Assembly (NCBI GenBank): GCA_958295905.1
Contig: OY282382.1
Span: forward strand, 2,256,001-2,320,000
DNA: 64,000 nucleotides
Direction of reading: 5' to 3'
Origin: an uncultured Vicinamibacterales bacterium
GTDB lineage: Bacteria; Acidobacteriota; Vicinamibacteria; Vicinamibacterales; UBA8438
Shown one piece after another: positions 26,782 through 35,854 of this stretch (its first letter is position 1; each line of letters opens with the position of its first letter). Below the pieces are notes generated by a model that had not been told where the DNA came from, did not search any database, and saw only the letters and a list, made by a program, of their open reading frames with translations. Position numbers and translations under genes: made by a program.

Positions 26782-27714
26782 ATGATGCCGATGATGAAGA
26801 GCGGACACGCCGTCTGGGGGGCCCTGGCGGCCGCCGGTCTGATCGCGGGCGGCCTGCTGCCGTCCCCGGCGCTCGGGCAATCGACGTCCGCGTCGGGCCG
26901 GCCGGCGGCTTCGGAGTGGTCGCCGCCGCGTACGGCTGACGGCCGTCCCGACATGCAGGGGTACTGGGACGGGGGACCGGCCAACGCCTCGCACAGCATC
27001 GAAGAGGGTTGCTGCGATCCGATCCACGCGCGCATGCAGAGCCGCGGTCCGGACCGCCTGGGCCTGCCCGAGCAGTTGATCATCGACCCGCCCGACGGGC
27101 GCATTCCCTATCAGCCCTGGGCGGCGGAGCGGCGCACGGAGCTGCTCTACGACATGGAGACGCCGACCGAGCTCGCCCACATCGATCCCGAGGACCGGTG
27201 CCTGCTCCTCGGGGCGCCGCGCAGCAACTACCGCGGCGATCTGCAGATTCGCCAGACCGACGGCCACGTGGTGATCCTGTACGAATGGGCCCACGCCTAT
27301 CGGGTCATCCCGACCGACGGGCGCCCGCACGTGGGCGGCGGCATCCGGATGTACAACGGCGACTCCCGCGGCCGCTGGGAGGGAGACACGCTCGTGGTCG
27401 AGGTGACCAACTTCAACGACGAGCCGTGGCTCGATTCCCACGGCAGCTTTTACAGCGAGAACCTGCGGGTGGTCGAGCGCTACACCCTGCTCGACGGCGA
27501 CACCCTGCGCTACGAGGCGACCCTCGAGGACCCCACCGTCTTCACGAGCCCGTGGACGCTGAGGTTCGACATGGGCCGCATCGGGCGCGACGGGGAGTAC
27601 GAGTTCTTCGAGGAGGCCTGCTCGGAGGGCGTCACCAACGAGCACCGGCTGGCCGCGGGCCGGCAGGCGGTGGCGAGGGGCGAGCGGTACCTGCACACCC
27701 ACGGGGAGCCGTGA
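26782..27714 (+). CDS. Secreted protein, paralogue of the preceding PPRT-DGxPDLQG protein
   Basis: The 310-residue protein has a signal peptide ending near SPALGQS and shares with its upstream neighbour the blocks WSPPRTADGRPDMQGYWD, RIPYQPWAAERRT, IDPEDRCLLLGAPR, MYNGDSRGRWEGDTLVVEV and LRVVERYTLLDGD. It is longer because of an insert with two cysteines (EEGCCDPIHARMQSRGPD). The conserved block GDSRGRWEGDTLVV is probably part of a beta-barrel core. Start is the first ATG of ATGATGCCGATGATG behind AGAGAGGGG. Function is unknown; an outer-surface or periplasmic role is likely. Confidence 0.8.
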   Translation: MMPMMKSGHAVWGALAAAGLIAGGLLPSPALGQSTSASGRPAASEWSPPRTADGRPDMQGYWDGGPANASHSIEEGCCDPIHARMQSRGPDRLGLPEQLIIDPPDGRIPYQPWAAERRTELLYDMETPTELAHIDPEDRCLLLGAPRSNYRGDLQIRQTDGHVVILYEWAHAYRVIPTDGRPHVGGGIRMYNGDSRGRWEGDTLVVEVTNFNDEPWLDSHGSFYSENLRVVERYTLLDGDTLRYEATLEDPTVFTSPWTLRFDMGRIGRDGEYEFFEEACSEGVTNEHRLAAGRQAVARGERYLHTHGEP

Positions 27715-28062
27715 GCCGTGTTCCACGCCGTCCTGACCGGTTGTCCGGGTTTCCTGCCGGGACCGCCCGCCGTCTCCATCGTGGTCGAAGACCACTGGAG
27801 TGAGGTGGCGGAGGTCGTGCCGCGGGAACGGTTCTCACCGGTGCGGATTGCCGCCGGTCTCGAGGTGGGTCCGGTGCCCCCGGCGCGCCCGGCCCGCCGC
27901 GAGTACGCCACGCCGCTGCTCGGCACGGCCAGCGTCGTCGACGACGAGCCGGCGGCGGTTCGCCGGTGAGCCGTCCGCCCGCGGATTCGGGACACCGGTC
28001 GCGTCCGGCCGCCGGCCGGGACAGTGATCGGTTGCAGGTTGCAACCGCACCCCGGCGCAGCC

Positions 28063-28229
28063 CCAGGACCATCCCACGCTCCGCCACCGCCGTGCGCAGG
28101 CGGAATCGTGGCGGGTCCTGTCCGGACGTGCGGAATCGTGGGTCTCACGCGGTGCCGGGCGGTCGGCAAGACGGTGGCGACCCTCGAATCGGGGCAAGCC
28201 GTCACGCGCAGGCAGCGTGGGATGCTCTT
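28063..28229. mobile_element. MITE-like element, copy B
   Basis: This copy of about 167 bp is the reverse complement of 21582-21755 with high identity. Its ends are CCAGGACCATCCCACGCT (left) and AGCGTGGGATGCTCTT (right). It is flanked by the exact 9-bp direct repeat GGCGCAGCC at 28054-28062 and 28230-28238, consistent with target-site duplication. It sits in the 644-bp gap (27715-28358) upstream of the cytochrome-PQQ dehydrogenase gene. That gap holds no other convincing feature apart from the Shine-Dalgarno sequence. Confidence 0.82.
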
Positions 28230-28358
28230 GGCGCAGCCGAGCATTGCTGCGGACTCCCGGCCCGCGGGGGATCTCACGTCCGGCGGCGGGGCGGCGCCGC
28301 GCGGCAGTGCCCCGATGAACGCCCCACACCCTGTCGGTTTCGCCCTGAAGGAGTGTCC

Positions 28359-30557
28359 ATGTCGAGACAGATGCAGGCTGGCCGGTTCGGGGCGCTGGCG
28401 GTGGTGGTCACCGCCGGCCTGACCGCTCCGACGGTCGTCGGCGCGCCGCTGGAAGCCGCCGGCGCGCCGCAGGGAAGCGTCGGCGCGCCGCAGGAAAGCG
28501 GTGCGGGCGGGTTCACGGCGGCCCAGGCCGCGGCCGGGCGCTCCGTCTATTCCCGCGGCTGCTCCGAGTGCCACGGAGCGGCGCTGGAGGGCGGGTCGCA
28601 CGGGCCCGCCCTGACCGGTTCGGGCTTCGCGGGCGGGTGGGGCGGGCGGACCGCCGGCGAGCTCTTCGATTACATCCGGCGCGAAATGCCGCCGGGCTTG
28701 GGCGGTTCGCTGGGCGACGAGGCCTATCTGAACGTCGTGGCCCTGGTGCTGCAATCGAACGGACATGCGGCGGGAGACGGCGGGCTGACCGCCGACGCCG
28801 CGGTCGTCATCGGCGGCGATGCCGTTCCCGCCGCGGCGGCGGCGTCCCCGCCGGCGCCCGCCCCGGCGGGGCCGGCCGACGGCGCCGAGGCGGACGACGC
28901 GGCGGCGCGGACCCGGCGGTACGGCCCTCCGCGGGCGCTGGGACTGACCCCGGTCACCGACGCGCTGCTGCAGCAGCCCCCGCCGGGCGACTGGCCGAGC
29001 TGGCGCCGGACCCTGGACAACCACGGCTACAGCCCCCTCGATCAGATCGACCGCGGGACCGTCGGCGACCTGCGGCTCGCCTGGGCCGTCGCGATGCAGG
29101 ACGGCAACAACCAGACGACCCCCCTGGTCCACGACGGGGTGATGTTCCTCGCCCACCCCGGCAACGTGGTGCAGGCGCTCGACGCGGGCAACGGCGACGT
29201 GTTGTGGGAATACCGCCAGCCCCTGCCGGAAGACGCGGCGCGGTTCGGGGCGACCCGCACCCTCGCCCTGTACCGCGACAAGGTGTTCCTCGCCACCTAC
29301 GATGCGAGGCTGGTGGCGCTCGACGCCCGCACCGGCGATCGGGTGTGGGAGACGGTCAAGGCCGACTACACCCAGGGCTTCATGCAGTTCGGCGGTCCGA
29401 TCGTGGCGAACGGGGTCGTCGTGAGCGGCATCAACGGCTGCCAGCGCTACAAGGACGAGACCTGCTTCATCACCGGGCACGACCCGGATACCGGCGAAGA
29501 GCTCTGGCGCACCTCGACCATCGCCCTGCCCGGCGACCCGAACGACGCGTCCTGGGGTGACGTGGCGCCGTACCTGCGGGCGGGGGGCGACGTGTGGATC
29601 CCGGGCAGCTACGACCCGGGGCTCGACCTGTTCTACATCGGCACCGCGCAGGCCAAGCCGTGGGTGGCCGCGAGCCGCGGCATGTCGACGAGGCAGGATG
29701 CGCTCTACACGAACTCGACGCTGGCCCTGAATCCGGGCACCGGCCGGGTCGAATGGTACTTTCAGCACGTGCCGGGCGAGACGCTCGATATGGACAGCGT
29801 GTACGAACGCGTGCTGATCGACGCCGGGCCCGAGCGGTGGCTGTTCACCATCGGCAAGGACGGCATTCTGTGGAAGCTCGACCGGCGGACCGGGCGCTTC
29901 CTCGACCTTCGGGAGACGGTGTTCCAGAACATCTTCGAGTCGATCGACCGGGAGACGGGGCGGGTCACCTATCGGCAGGACATCCGGGACGCCGGCATCG
30001 GCGACGTGGTGGCCGCCTGTCCCGGGCTGTACGGCGGGCACAACTGGCAGGCGACCGCGTACCACGCGGAGACCGGCGCGCTGATCATCCCGCTGCACCA
30101 GATGTGCATGACGATGGCCGGCCGCCAGGTGGAGTTCGTGGACGGGGGAGGCGGCGAGGCGGCCGAGAGCGTCGAGATCCTCGAGATGCCGGGGACCGGC
30201 GGGCGCATCGGCCGGCTCGCCGCCTACGATGTGCATACGATGGAGGAGCTCTGGAGCCGCGGGCAGCGCGCGGTGTTCCTGACCGCGGCCCTGGCGACGG
30301 CCGGCGGACTGGTGTTCGCCGGCGACGCCGACCGCTACGTGCGGGCCTTCGACGTCCGGAACGGCGACGTCCTGTGGGAGACGCGTCTCGGCCACGCCGT
30401 CCACGGCTACCCGATCACCTACGCGGTCGGCGGCCGGCAGTTCCTGGCCGTCCCGACCGGGCTCGGCATCTTCCGGGGGCTGACCGCCACGCTGAACCCG
30501 GAGATCCACCAGGCCGCCACCGGGAACGCACTCTACGTTTTCGCGCTGCCGGAGTGA
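28359..30557 (+). CDS. PQQ-dependent dehydrogenase with N-terminal cytochrome c domain
   Basis: The 732-residue exported quinohaemoprotein has a signal peptide and then a small cytochrome c domain (about 50-130) with CSECHGAALEGG near 68. An Ala/Pro-rich linker follows, then an eight-bladed PQQ propeller beginning DWPSWRRTLDNHGYSPLDQID. The usual family order puts the cytochrome at the C-terminus; here it is N-terminal. Propeller elements include GNNQTTPLVHDGVMF, GYPITYAVGGRQFLAVPTG and the closing YVFALPE. AAGGAG lies eight bases before the ATG. It is followed 45 bp later by a second PQQ dehydrogenase without haem; both probably oxidise alcohols in the periplasm. Confidence 0.88.
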   Translation: MSRQMQAGRFGALAVVVTAGLTAPTVVGAPLEAAGAPQGSVGAPQESGAGGFTAAQAAAGRSVYSRGCSECHGAALEGGSHGPALTGSGFAGGWGGRTAGELFDYIRREMPPGLGGSLGDEAYLNVVALVLQSNGHAAGDGGLTADAAVVIGGDAVPAAAAASPPAPAPAGPADGAEADDAAARTRRYGPPRALGLTPVTDALLQQPPPGDWPSWRRTLDNHGYSPLDQIDRGTVGDLRLAWAVAMQDGNNQTTPLVHDGVMFLAHPGNVVQALDAGNGDVLWEYRQPLPEDAARFGATRTLALYRDKVFLATYDARLVALDARTGDRVWETVKADYTQGFMQFGGPIVANGVVVSGINGCQRYKDETCFITGHDPDTGEELWRTSTIALPGDPNDASWGDVAPYLRAGGDVWIPGSYDPGLDLFYIGTAQAKPWVAASRGMSTRQDALYTNSTLALNPGTGRVEWYFQHVPGETLDMDSVYERVLIDAGPERWLFTIGKDGILWKLDRRTGRFLDLRETVFQNIFESIDRETGRVTYRQDIRDAGIGDVVAACPGLYGGHNWQATAYHAETGALIIPLHQMCMTMAGRQVEFVDGGGGEAAESVEILEMPGTGGRIGRLAAYDVHTMEELWSRGQRAVFLTAALATAGGLVFAGDADRYVRAFDVRNGDVLWETRLGHAVHGYPITYAVGGRQFLAVPTGLGIFRGLTATLNPEIHQAATGNALYVFALPE

Positions 30558-30602
30558 CCGGCCGGCGCATCGGTTTTCACCGTCTTCGTCTAAGGAGCAG
30601 AC

Positions 30603-32378
30603 ATGCGCGCACGCCGCCTCGTCCTGTCGTCCCTCGCCGCCCTGGGGTTGCTGGCGCCCGCCGGATTCCCGGCCGCCGCGCACGCCCAGGCCCCCGCCGA
30701 CATCGTTCCCGTCACCGACGCGATGCTGCAGGATCCGGATCCGGACGACTGGCTCATGTGGCGGCGCACCCTCGACACGTGGGGCTACAGCCCCCTCGAC
30801 CAGATCGACCGCGGCAACGTCGGCGACATCCGCATGGTGTGGACGCGGGCGCTGGGGCCGGGGCTGCAGCAGGGGACCCCGCTCGTCTACGACGGGGTGA
30901 TGTACATGCCGAACCCGCGGGACGTCATCCAGGCCCTCGACGCGGTGACCGGCGACCTGATCTGGGAGTACCGCCGCGACCGGCCCGACGACCTCGCCGA
31001 GTACATGATCGGCAGCCTCACCGACACGAACCGCAACATCGCCATCTACGGCAACCTGATCATCGACACCAGCGGCGACGACTACATCTTCGCGCTCGAC
31101 GCGAAGACCGGCGAGCTGGTGTGGGAGACGCAGGTCCTCGACTACCGGGTGCATCCCGCCAACCAGACCTCGGGCCCCATCGTGGCCGACGGCAAGGTGG
31201 TGTCGGGTCGGAGCTGCGCGCCGAAGGGCGGCCCCCACGCCTGCGTCATCGTCGCCCACGACGCCATGACCGGCCGGGAGCTGTGGCGCCGCCGGCTCAT
31301 CCCCGGTCCCGGCGAGCCCGGCGACGAGAGCTGGGGCGGGGTCCCCTTCGAGGAGCGGAAGCACGTCGGCTCGTGGATGGTCCCGAGCTTCGACCCCGAG
31401 CTGAACCTCGTCTACGTGGGCACATCGGTCACCTCGCCGGCGCCGAAGTTCATGATCGGCGGGACCGACCTGAAGCACCTGTACCACAACTCGACCCTCG
31501 CCCTCGACGCCGACACCGGCGGGATCGTCTGGTACTACCAGCACCTGAACGACCACTGGGACCTCGACCATCCGTTCGAGCGGCTGCTCGTCGATACGGC
31601 GGTGGCCCCCGACCCGGCCACCGTGCCCTGGATCAACCCGCGGCTGCAGCCGGGCGAGGTCAGGAAGGTCATGACCGGCATCCCCGGGAAGACCGGCATC
31701 GTCTACACCCTCGACCGCGCGACCGGCGAGTTCCTCTGGGCCACGCCGACCACCGCCCAGAACGTGGTCAGCGCCATCGACGGCGCGACCGGCGCGGTCA
31801 CCGAGAACGCCGAGCTCGTCTTCGAGCGCGAGGGGCAGGAGATGCTGATCTGCCCGAGCTTCGTCACCGGCGGCAAGGACCACGAGGCCGGCGCCTACAG
31901 CCCCCTGACCGGCCTGATGTACTACCCGCTGCGCAACGTGTGCGCGCGCATGATGGCGACCACCGAAGGCGGGCTGACGCTCTACAATCTCGCCCAGCGG
32001 CAGCAGGTCGCGCCGGGCACCGACCAGGTCGGCATCGTGCAGGCGATCTCGGCCGAGACCGGGAAAACCGCGTGGGTCTACGAGCAGCGGGCCGGCACCA
32101 CCTCGCTGATCGCGACCGGCGGCGGGCTGATCTTCGGCGGCGACGGCAACGGCCGGTTCCGGGCCCTCGACCAGGAGACCGGCGAGTCGCTCTGGGAGAT
32201 CAACCTGGGGACGTCGGTCACCGGCTTCCCCATCACCTACGCGGTCGACGGCCGGCAGTACGTCGTCGCCAGCACCGGGTCGTCGCTGAGCTCGCGCGAC
32301 AACATGCGCCTGACCCCGGAGCTGCGGCCGAGCAACGGCAACAACATTTTCGTGTTCGCCCTGCCAGAACGTAACTAA
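30603..32378 (+). CDS. PQQ-dependent alcohol-type dehydrogenase
   Basis: The 591-residue exported protein (signal ending near AAHAQA) has a full PQQ propeller. It starts DDWLMWRRTLDTWGYSPLDQIDRG, which closely parallels the preceding gene. It also has IVWYYQHLNDHWDLDHPFE, a segment with the active-site-type Asp, CPSFVTGGKDHEAGAYSPLTGLMYYP and a C-terminal TSLIATGGGLIFGGDGNGRF. No haem motif is present, so electrons could pass to the haem domain of the upstream protein. AAGGAGCAGAC precedes the ATG at good spacing. The two genes form one operon and look like duplicates that diverged. Confidence 0.88.
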   Translation: MRARRLVLSSLAALGLLAPAGFPAAAHAQAPADIVPVTDAMLQDPDPDDWLMWRRTLDTWGYSPLDQIDRGNVGDIRMVWTRALGPGLQQGTPLVYDGVMYMPNPRDVIQALDAVTGDLIWEYRRDRPDDLAEYMIGSLTDTNRNIAIYGNLIIDTSGDDYIFALDAKTGELVWETQVLDYRVHPANQTSGPIVADGKVVSGRSCAPKGGPHACVIVAHDAMTGRELWRRRLIPGPGEPGDESWGGVPFEERKHVGSWMVPSFDPELNLVYVGTSVTSPAPKFMIGGTDLKHLYHNSTLALDADTGGIVWYYQHLNDHWDLDHPFERLLVDTAVAPDPATVPWINPRLQPGEVRKVMTGIPGKTGIVYTLDRATGEFLWATPTTAQNVVSAIDGATGAVTENAELVFEREGQEMLICPSFVTGGKDHEAGAYSPLTGLMYYPLRNVCARMMATTEGGLTLYNLAQRQQVAPGTDQVGIVQAISAETGKTAWVYEQRAGTTSLIATGGGLIFGGDGNGRFRALDQETGESLWEINLGTSVTGFPITYAVDGRQYVVASTGSSLSSRDNMRLTPELRPSNGNNIFVFALPERN

Positions 32379-32537
32379 GGGAATAGAGCGGCACTATACG
32401 GAACACAATGAACGGTATATAGTTGTAAAATAAAGGTTTTTCACAGCATCCTACGTTCCATGCCGTTCCGTGGACCGCGCCTCTGTTCCACCCCCAAATG
32501 TGGTAGTGTTGTGGGATAGACAAAACGGGAGGGGGCG
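32379..32537. other. AT-rich gap before the integrase
   Basis: This short gap is AT-rich compared with its surroundings, with TATATAGTTGTAAAATAAAGG at about 32415-32436 forming a plausible promoter region, and GGGAGGGGG just before the integrase ATG. An attachment site may lie here but no matching repeat was found. Confidence 0.4.
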
Positions 32538-33671
32538 ATGGAACGCATCACCGCGAAGCGGCTCCAATCGTTGCGCAAACCGGGACGGTACCGCGCCGAC
32601 CAGACGCTGTACTTGATCCTGGAACCGTCCGGCAGCCGGCATTGGGTGCAGCGCATAGTGGTTGGCGGCCGGCGGCGGGATCTCGGCTTGGGGTCGTATC
32701 CGTTGACGTCCTTGGCCGAAGCGCGGGAACGCGCGTATGAGAATCGCCGGCGGGCCCGTCAGGGCGGCGATCCGCTGCCGCGGGTGCCGGCGGCGCCGAC
32801 GTTCCGGCAGGCCGCGTCAAAGGTCCAGCAGGGCACACACTGGCGCGGGCGTACTCGTGAGAACCGGCGCGCGGCGCTGGAGACCTACGCGGCCGGACTG
32901 CTGGATCGAGGTGTCGACCGGATCAGGCGTGAGGAGGTGCTGCGGATTCTCGTTCCGGTCTATCACGAGAAACCCGCGACCGGTCGCCGGCTGCGCGGCT
33001 GGATTCGCGGGGTGCTGGCCTGGGCGCAGGCTCATGGCCACGTCGAGGCGAACGTGTGCGGGGAGATGATCGACGCGGCCCTGCCATCGGTCCCGAAAGT
33101 GAAGGAACACCGGGAGGCGCTGCCCTACGCGCAGGTCCCGGCGGCGCTGGCCGCTGTCGCCGCGAGCACGGCGAGCGCGTCGACGCGGGCCTGCTTGCGG
33201 TTCGTCGCGTTGACCGGTGTCCGGTCGGGCGAGGCGCGGGGCGCGAAGTGGTCCGAGCTCGACCTCGACGCGCGCACGTGGACGATACCCGCCGCCCGCA
33301 TGAAGACGGGCGTATCGCACCGGGTGCCGTTGTCGGAGGCTGCTGTGCGCATCGTGGAGTCGATGTGCACGCTGCGGGGGGTGTCCGACCTGGTGTTCCC
33401 GTCGGCGCAAGGCAAGGCGCTGAGCCCCTCGACGCTGGTCAAGGCGCTGCGCGCAATCGGCTGCTCGGCGACGGTCCACGGATTCAGGACCAGCTTCCGC
33501 ACGTGGGCGGCCGAGAAAGCGGACACGACACGGGACATTGCCGAAATGTGCTTGGCGCATGTTGTCGGCTCGGACATTGAACGCAGTTACAGCCGGACCG
33601 ACTTGTTCGAGAAGCGCCGCCTGTTGATGGAGCAGTGGGCGGCTTGGTGCTTGGGCCTTCACGCATCTTGA
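32538..33671 (+). CDS. Tyrosine-type integrase (P4-like)
   Basis: The 377-residue protein has an N-terminal arm-binding DUF4102-like domain (LILEPSGSRHWVQRI... LGSYPLTSLAEARERA), a SAM-like core-binding region (about 90-190) and a tyrosine recombinase catalytic domain. Active-site residues are R229 (TGVRSGEARG), K256, H314 and R317 (HGFRTSF), H341 (LAHVVG) and Y351 (RSYSR). All are present, so the enzyme may be active. It is preceded by a strong GGAGGGGG. It sits at the left edge of a region of broken and foreign genes. It is a candidate for the integrase of an integrative element, with the AlpA-like gene at 59.0 kb as possible partner. Confidence 0.9.
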   Translation: MERITAKRLQSLRKPGRYRADQTLYLILEPSGSRHWVQRIVVGGRRRDLGLGSYPLTSLAEARERAYENRRRARQGGDPLPRVPAAPTFRQAASKVQQGTHWRGRTRENRRAALETYAAGLLDRGVDRIRREEVLRILVPVYHEKPATGRRLRGWIRGVLAWAQAHGHVEANVCGEMIDAALPSVPKVKEHREALPYAQVPAALAAVAASTASASTRACLRFVALTGVRSGEARGAKWSELDLDARTWTIPAARMKTGVSHRVPLSEAAVRIVESMCTLRGVSDLVFPSAQGKALSPSTLVKALRAIGCSATVHGFRTSFRTWAAEKADTTRDIAEMCLAHVVGSDIERSYSRTDLFEKRRLLMEQWAAWCLGLHAS

Positions 33672-34061
33672 CGCGTGTGCGTGGGGTACAGCGAGCCCGG
33701 CGGCACGGCTGATGCACTTCAACACAGCCTCATCGACAGTCTTTTCCAAACCCTCATGATCGGTGCGTCGTTCACCCCGACGTCATGAAACACGTATTGC
33801 TCGTCCCGCGGCGTTGAGCAGCCGAGTCGCGGGCGTTGTGGCATCCTCAAGGGGCGGAGGCGGGAGTCAGTCGTCGTAGTTCCGATCGGGGCAGAGCAAA
33901 CTCTTTCCCCGTTTCCAAACTGACGCTGCCGCGCCCGGCATCGAGCCCCGAACCGTCCCGGCGCAAACCGTGGACGAGCAGCAAATCGAACCCCGCTGCG
34001 AAGCGAGTGGTTTCCTGCACCGGGCGCGCCCTCCCGCTTCCGCCTGCAAGGAGGGTATCCG
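33672..34061. other. Intergenic region between integrase and IS110 fragment
   Basis: This 390-bp stretch contains no convincing gene. Its right half presumably includes the left end of the IS110-type element. AAGGAGGGTATCC precedes the transposase start. No clear attachment-site repeat was found. Confidence 0.4.
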
Positions 34062-34736
34062 ATGCCGTTCGACACGATCCACACGGAATCGCTGTCCGTC
34101 GACGACCTGCACGTGGTCGAGCCGCGGGCTGCCGGCCTCGATGTCCACAAGATGTGCATCACCGCCGCCGTCCGCCTGTACGAGACCGGCAGCGGCTTGG
34201 CGCGCGCGGTCGTGCAGGAGTTCAGCGCGCTGCCCGACGGGTTGCGGGCGATGACCGACTGGCTGCGGGCGCATGGCGTCACCGCCGCCGCGATGGAGGG
34301 TACCGGGGTCTACTGGAAGGCTCCGTTCGAGGCGTTGGAGGATGCCGGTATCCGCGCCGCACTGTTCCATGCCCAGCACGTCAAGCAGATCCGCGGCAAG
34401 AAGACCGACGTCAACGACAGCCTGTGGCTGGCCCGCATCTGCCAGTTTGGTCTCGCCCAGCCGAGCTACGTGCCCCCGCGGCGCTTCCGCCAACTGCGGC
34501 AGTTGACCCGTTACCGCCGCAAGCTCGTCGCCGAGCGCAGCCGGAACCGCAACCGGGTCCACAAGACCCTCGACCACGACGGCCTGCGGGTCGGCGGCAT
34601 CCTGTCCGACATCTTCGGCGTCAACGGACGGCGCATCCTCGACGGGCTGATCGCCGGGCGCCCGCCGAGCGCCATCCTGGCCGGTCTGACGAACCATGGT
34701 AGCGGCAAGATGAAAAGGGACCCCGTGGCCATCTGA
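34062..34736 (+). pseudogene. Truncated IS110-family transposase
   Basis: The 224-residue frame is the N-terminal DEDD (RuvC-like) domain of an IS110-type transposase. It has Asp in GLDVHKMCITA, Glu in EGTGVYWKAPFE, and the KTDVNDSLWLAR motif that carries the second Asp pair. It ends abruptly at NHGSGKMKRDPVAI, where IS21-like end repeats begin. The C-terminal Transposase_20 domain with the serine is missing. It is therefore a dead copy, probably broken by the neighbouring insertion. Confidence 0.82.
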
Positions 34737-34747
34737 AAAGGGACCCC
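34711..34747. repeat. IS21-like terminal repeats
   Basis: The 14-mer TGAAAAGGGACCCC occurs at 34711-34724 and 34734-34747, 23 bp apart, with GTGGCCATC between. A similar pair with 23-bp spacing (AACTGGGGCCG, with GTGGCCCTC between) lies at 48246-48279. IS21-family elements carry such multiple end repeats, so this is a plausible end of a lost IS21-like element. Confidence 0.6.
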
Positions 34748-34859
34748 TGAGCACTCAAGAAATGCGGTCCTGGGGCGATGAATTGATGGGACGAGACACG
34801 GGTCGTCTCGTCGACATCGCCAAGGAGGCCGCGGAGGTGATCAGGATGAGTCAGTGGGC

Positions 34860-35270
34860 CGAGATTCGCCACCGCCCTACGGCGTCATCGCCGCCCTCGA
34901 CATGGACCGCGGGGAGATCCTGTGGCGGATTCCGCACGGCGAAACGCCGGACAACGTCCGGAACCACCCCGCCTTGCAGGGACTCGACGTCCCGCGCACC
35001 GGACAGCCGGGCAGCGTCGGCACGCTGGTGACCCGCACGCTGCTTGTTGCGGGCGATCCGCAGACGCACACTACGCCGTCGGGCGAACGCGGCGCGATGC
35101 TCCGCGCCTACGACAAGGCGACCGGCGCCGAGGTGGGAACCGTCCGCCTGCCGGCGCAGCAGTCCGGCTCGCCGATGACGTATCTCCTCGACGGCGTGCA
35201 GTACCTGGTGGTCGCCGTCAGCGGCGCCGGCTATTCGGGGGAGCTGATCGCGTTCCGGCTGCCGGCGTGA
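34860..35270 (+). pseudogene. C-terminal remnant of a PQQ-dependent dehydrogenase
   Basis: The frame encodes about 130 residues from YGVIAALDMDRGEILWRIPHG to GELIAFRLPA. This is the last blade region of the glucose dehydrogenase-like quinoprotein subfamily seen at 10.3-12.3 kb (there: GRITAIDLNRGELAWRVANG). The 5' part is missing and the fragment begins just downstream of IS110/IS21-like debris, so it was cut by insertion and deletion. The stop and 3' end look normal. Confidence 0.8.
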
Positions 35271-35505
35271 GGCGCCGTGCGGGTCCGTCGCCGTCGCGAC
35301 CGGGCGGCCTTCTCACGGCGCGGACGCGGACACGGCGGCGGGACTCCCGCGCCGTCTCTTGATGTGCAGACGGGAGTTCGGCGTAGCGGTTGCTTGCGCG
35401 TCCGGTTTGCCGCTAACGCGGCGCGCCGGTCTTTCGAGAGCCTGCTGCTCCTCGACATCACGCGTCAGTCAGGGTTACCGGCGCGGGTGTTCGGCCGCAG
35501 GTGAG

Positions 35506-35817
35506 TCAGGAGGGTGCGACGACGTGAGATTCCAGCAAGAACGAGCGCGCGCGGCGGTCGCCGGCGCCCTTGAGACGATAGATCCAGGTCGAGACGGCCA
35601 ACCATGCCCAGATGCGCCATGGCGCTCGCCGTGTCAGCAACCGCCCGCGTTCATCTGCCGGCAACTCGGCGACGCGTTCCAGGTACAGGTCGATGCAGGT
35701 CTCGAGCGACGCAACGACCGCCGGGGAAGATTCGCCGTCTACAGCGATGTCGAGATCGATGCAGATGGCGTGCCACCGCTGGCCGCGTCTGTAGGCGTAA
35801 CACTGCAAGGCGGCCAT
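35506..35817 (-). CDS. HicB-like fold hypothetical protein
   Basis: The 103-residue protein begins MAALQCYAYRRGQRWHAICIDLDIAVDGES and continues SLETCIDLYLERVAELPADERGRLL, the pattern of the partial RNase H (HicB/UPF0150) fold followed by a C-terminal helix-rich tail. I chose the ATG at 35817 with GGAGCC upstream instead of the longer frame start. No HicA toxin is beside it. It sits between two truncated dehydrogenase genes on the opposite strand, so it probably arrived with the rearrangement that truncated them. Function is uncertain. Confidence 0.6.
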   Translation of the reverse strand: MAALQCYAYRRGQRWHAICIDLDIAVDGESSPAVVASLETCIDLYLERVAELPADERGRLLTRRAPWRIWAWLAVSTWIYRLKGAGDRRARSFLLESHVVAPS

Positions 35818-35854
35818 GTCGGCTCCGCGCGCCGCCGGACCTACCCACACACAC

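Noticed and set aside
27510-31883. Very long open frame on the minus strand (about 1450 codons)
   Set aside because: It is antisense to two clear PQQ dehydrogenases and one secreted protein. The frame stays open because of extreme GC content; its translation is low-complexity Arg/Gly/Ala/Pro.
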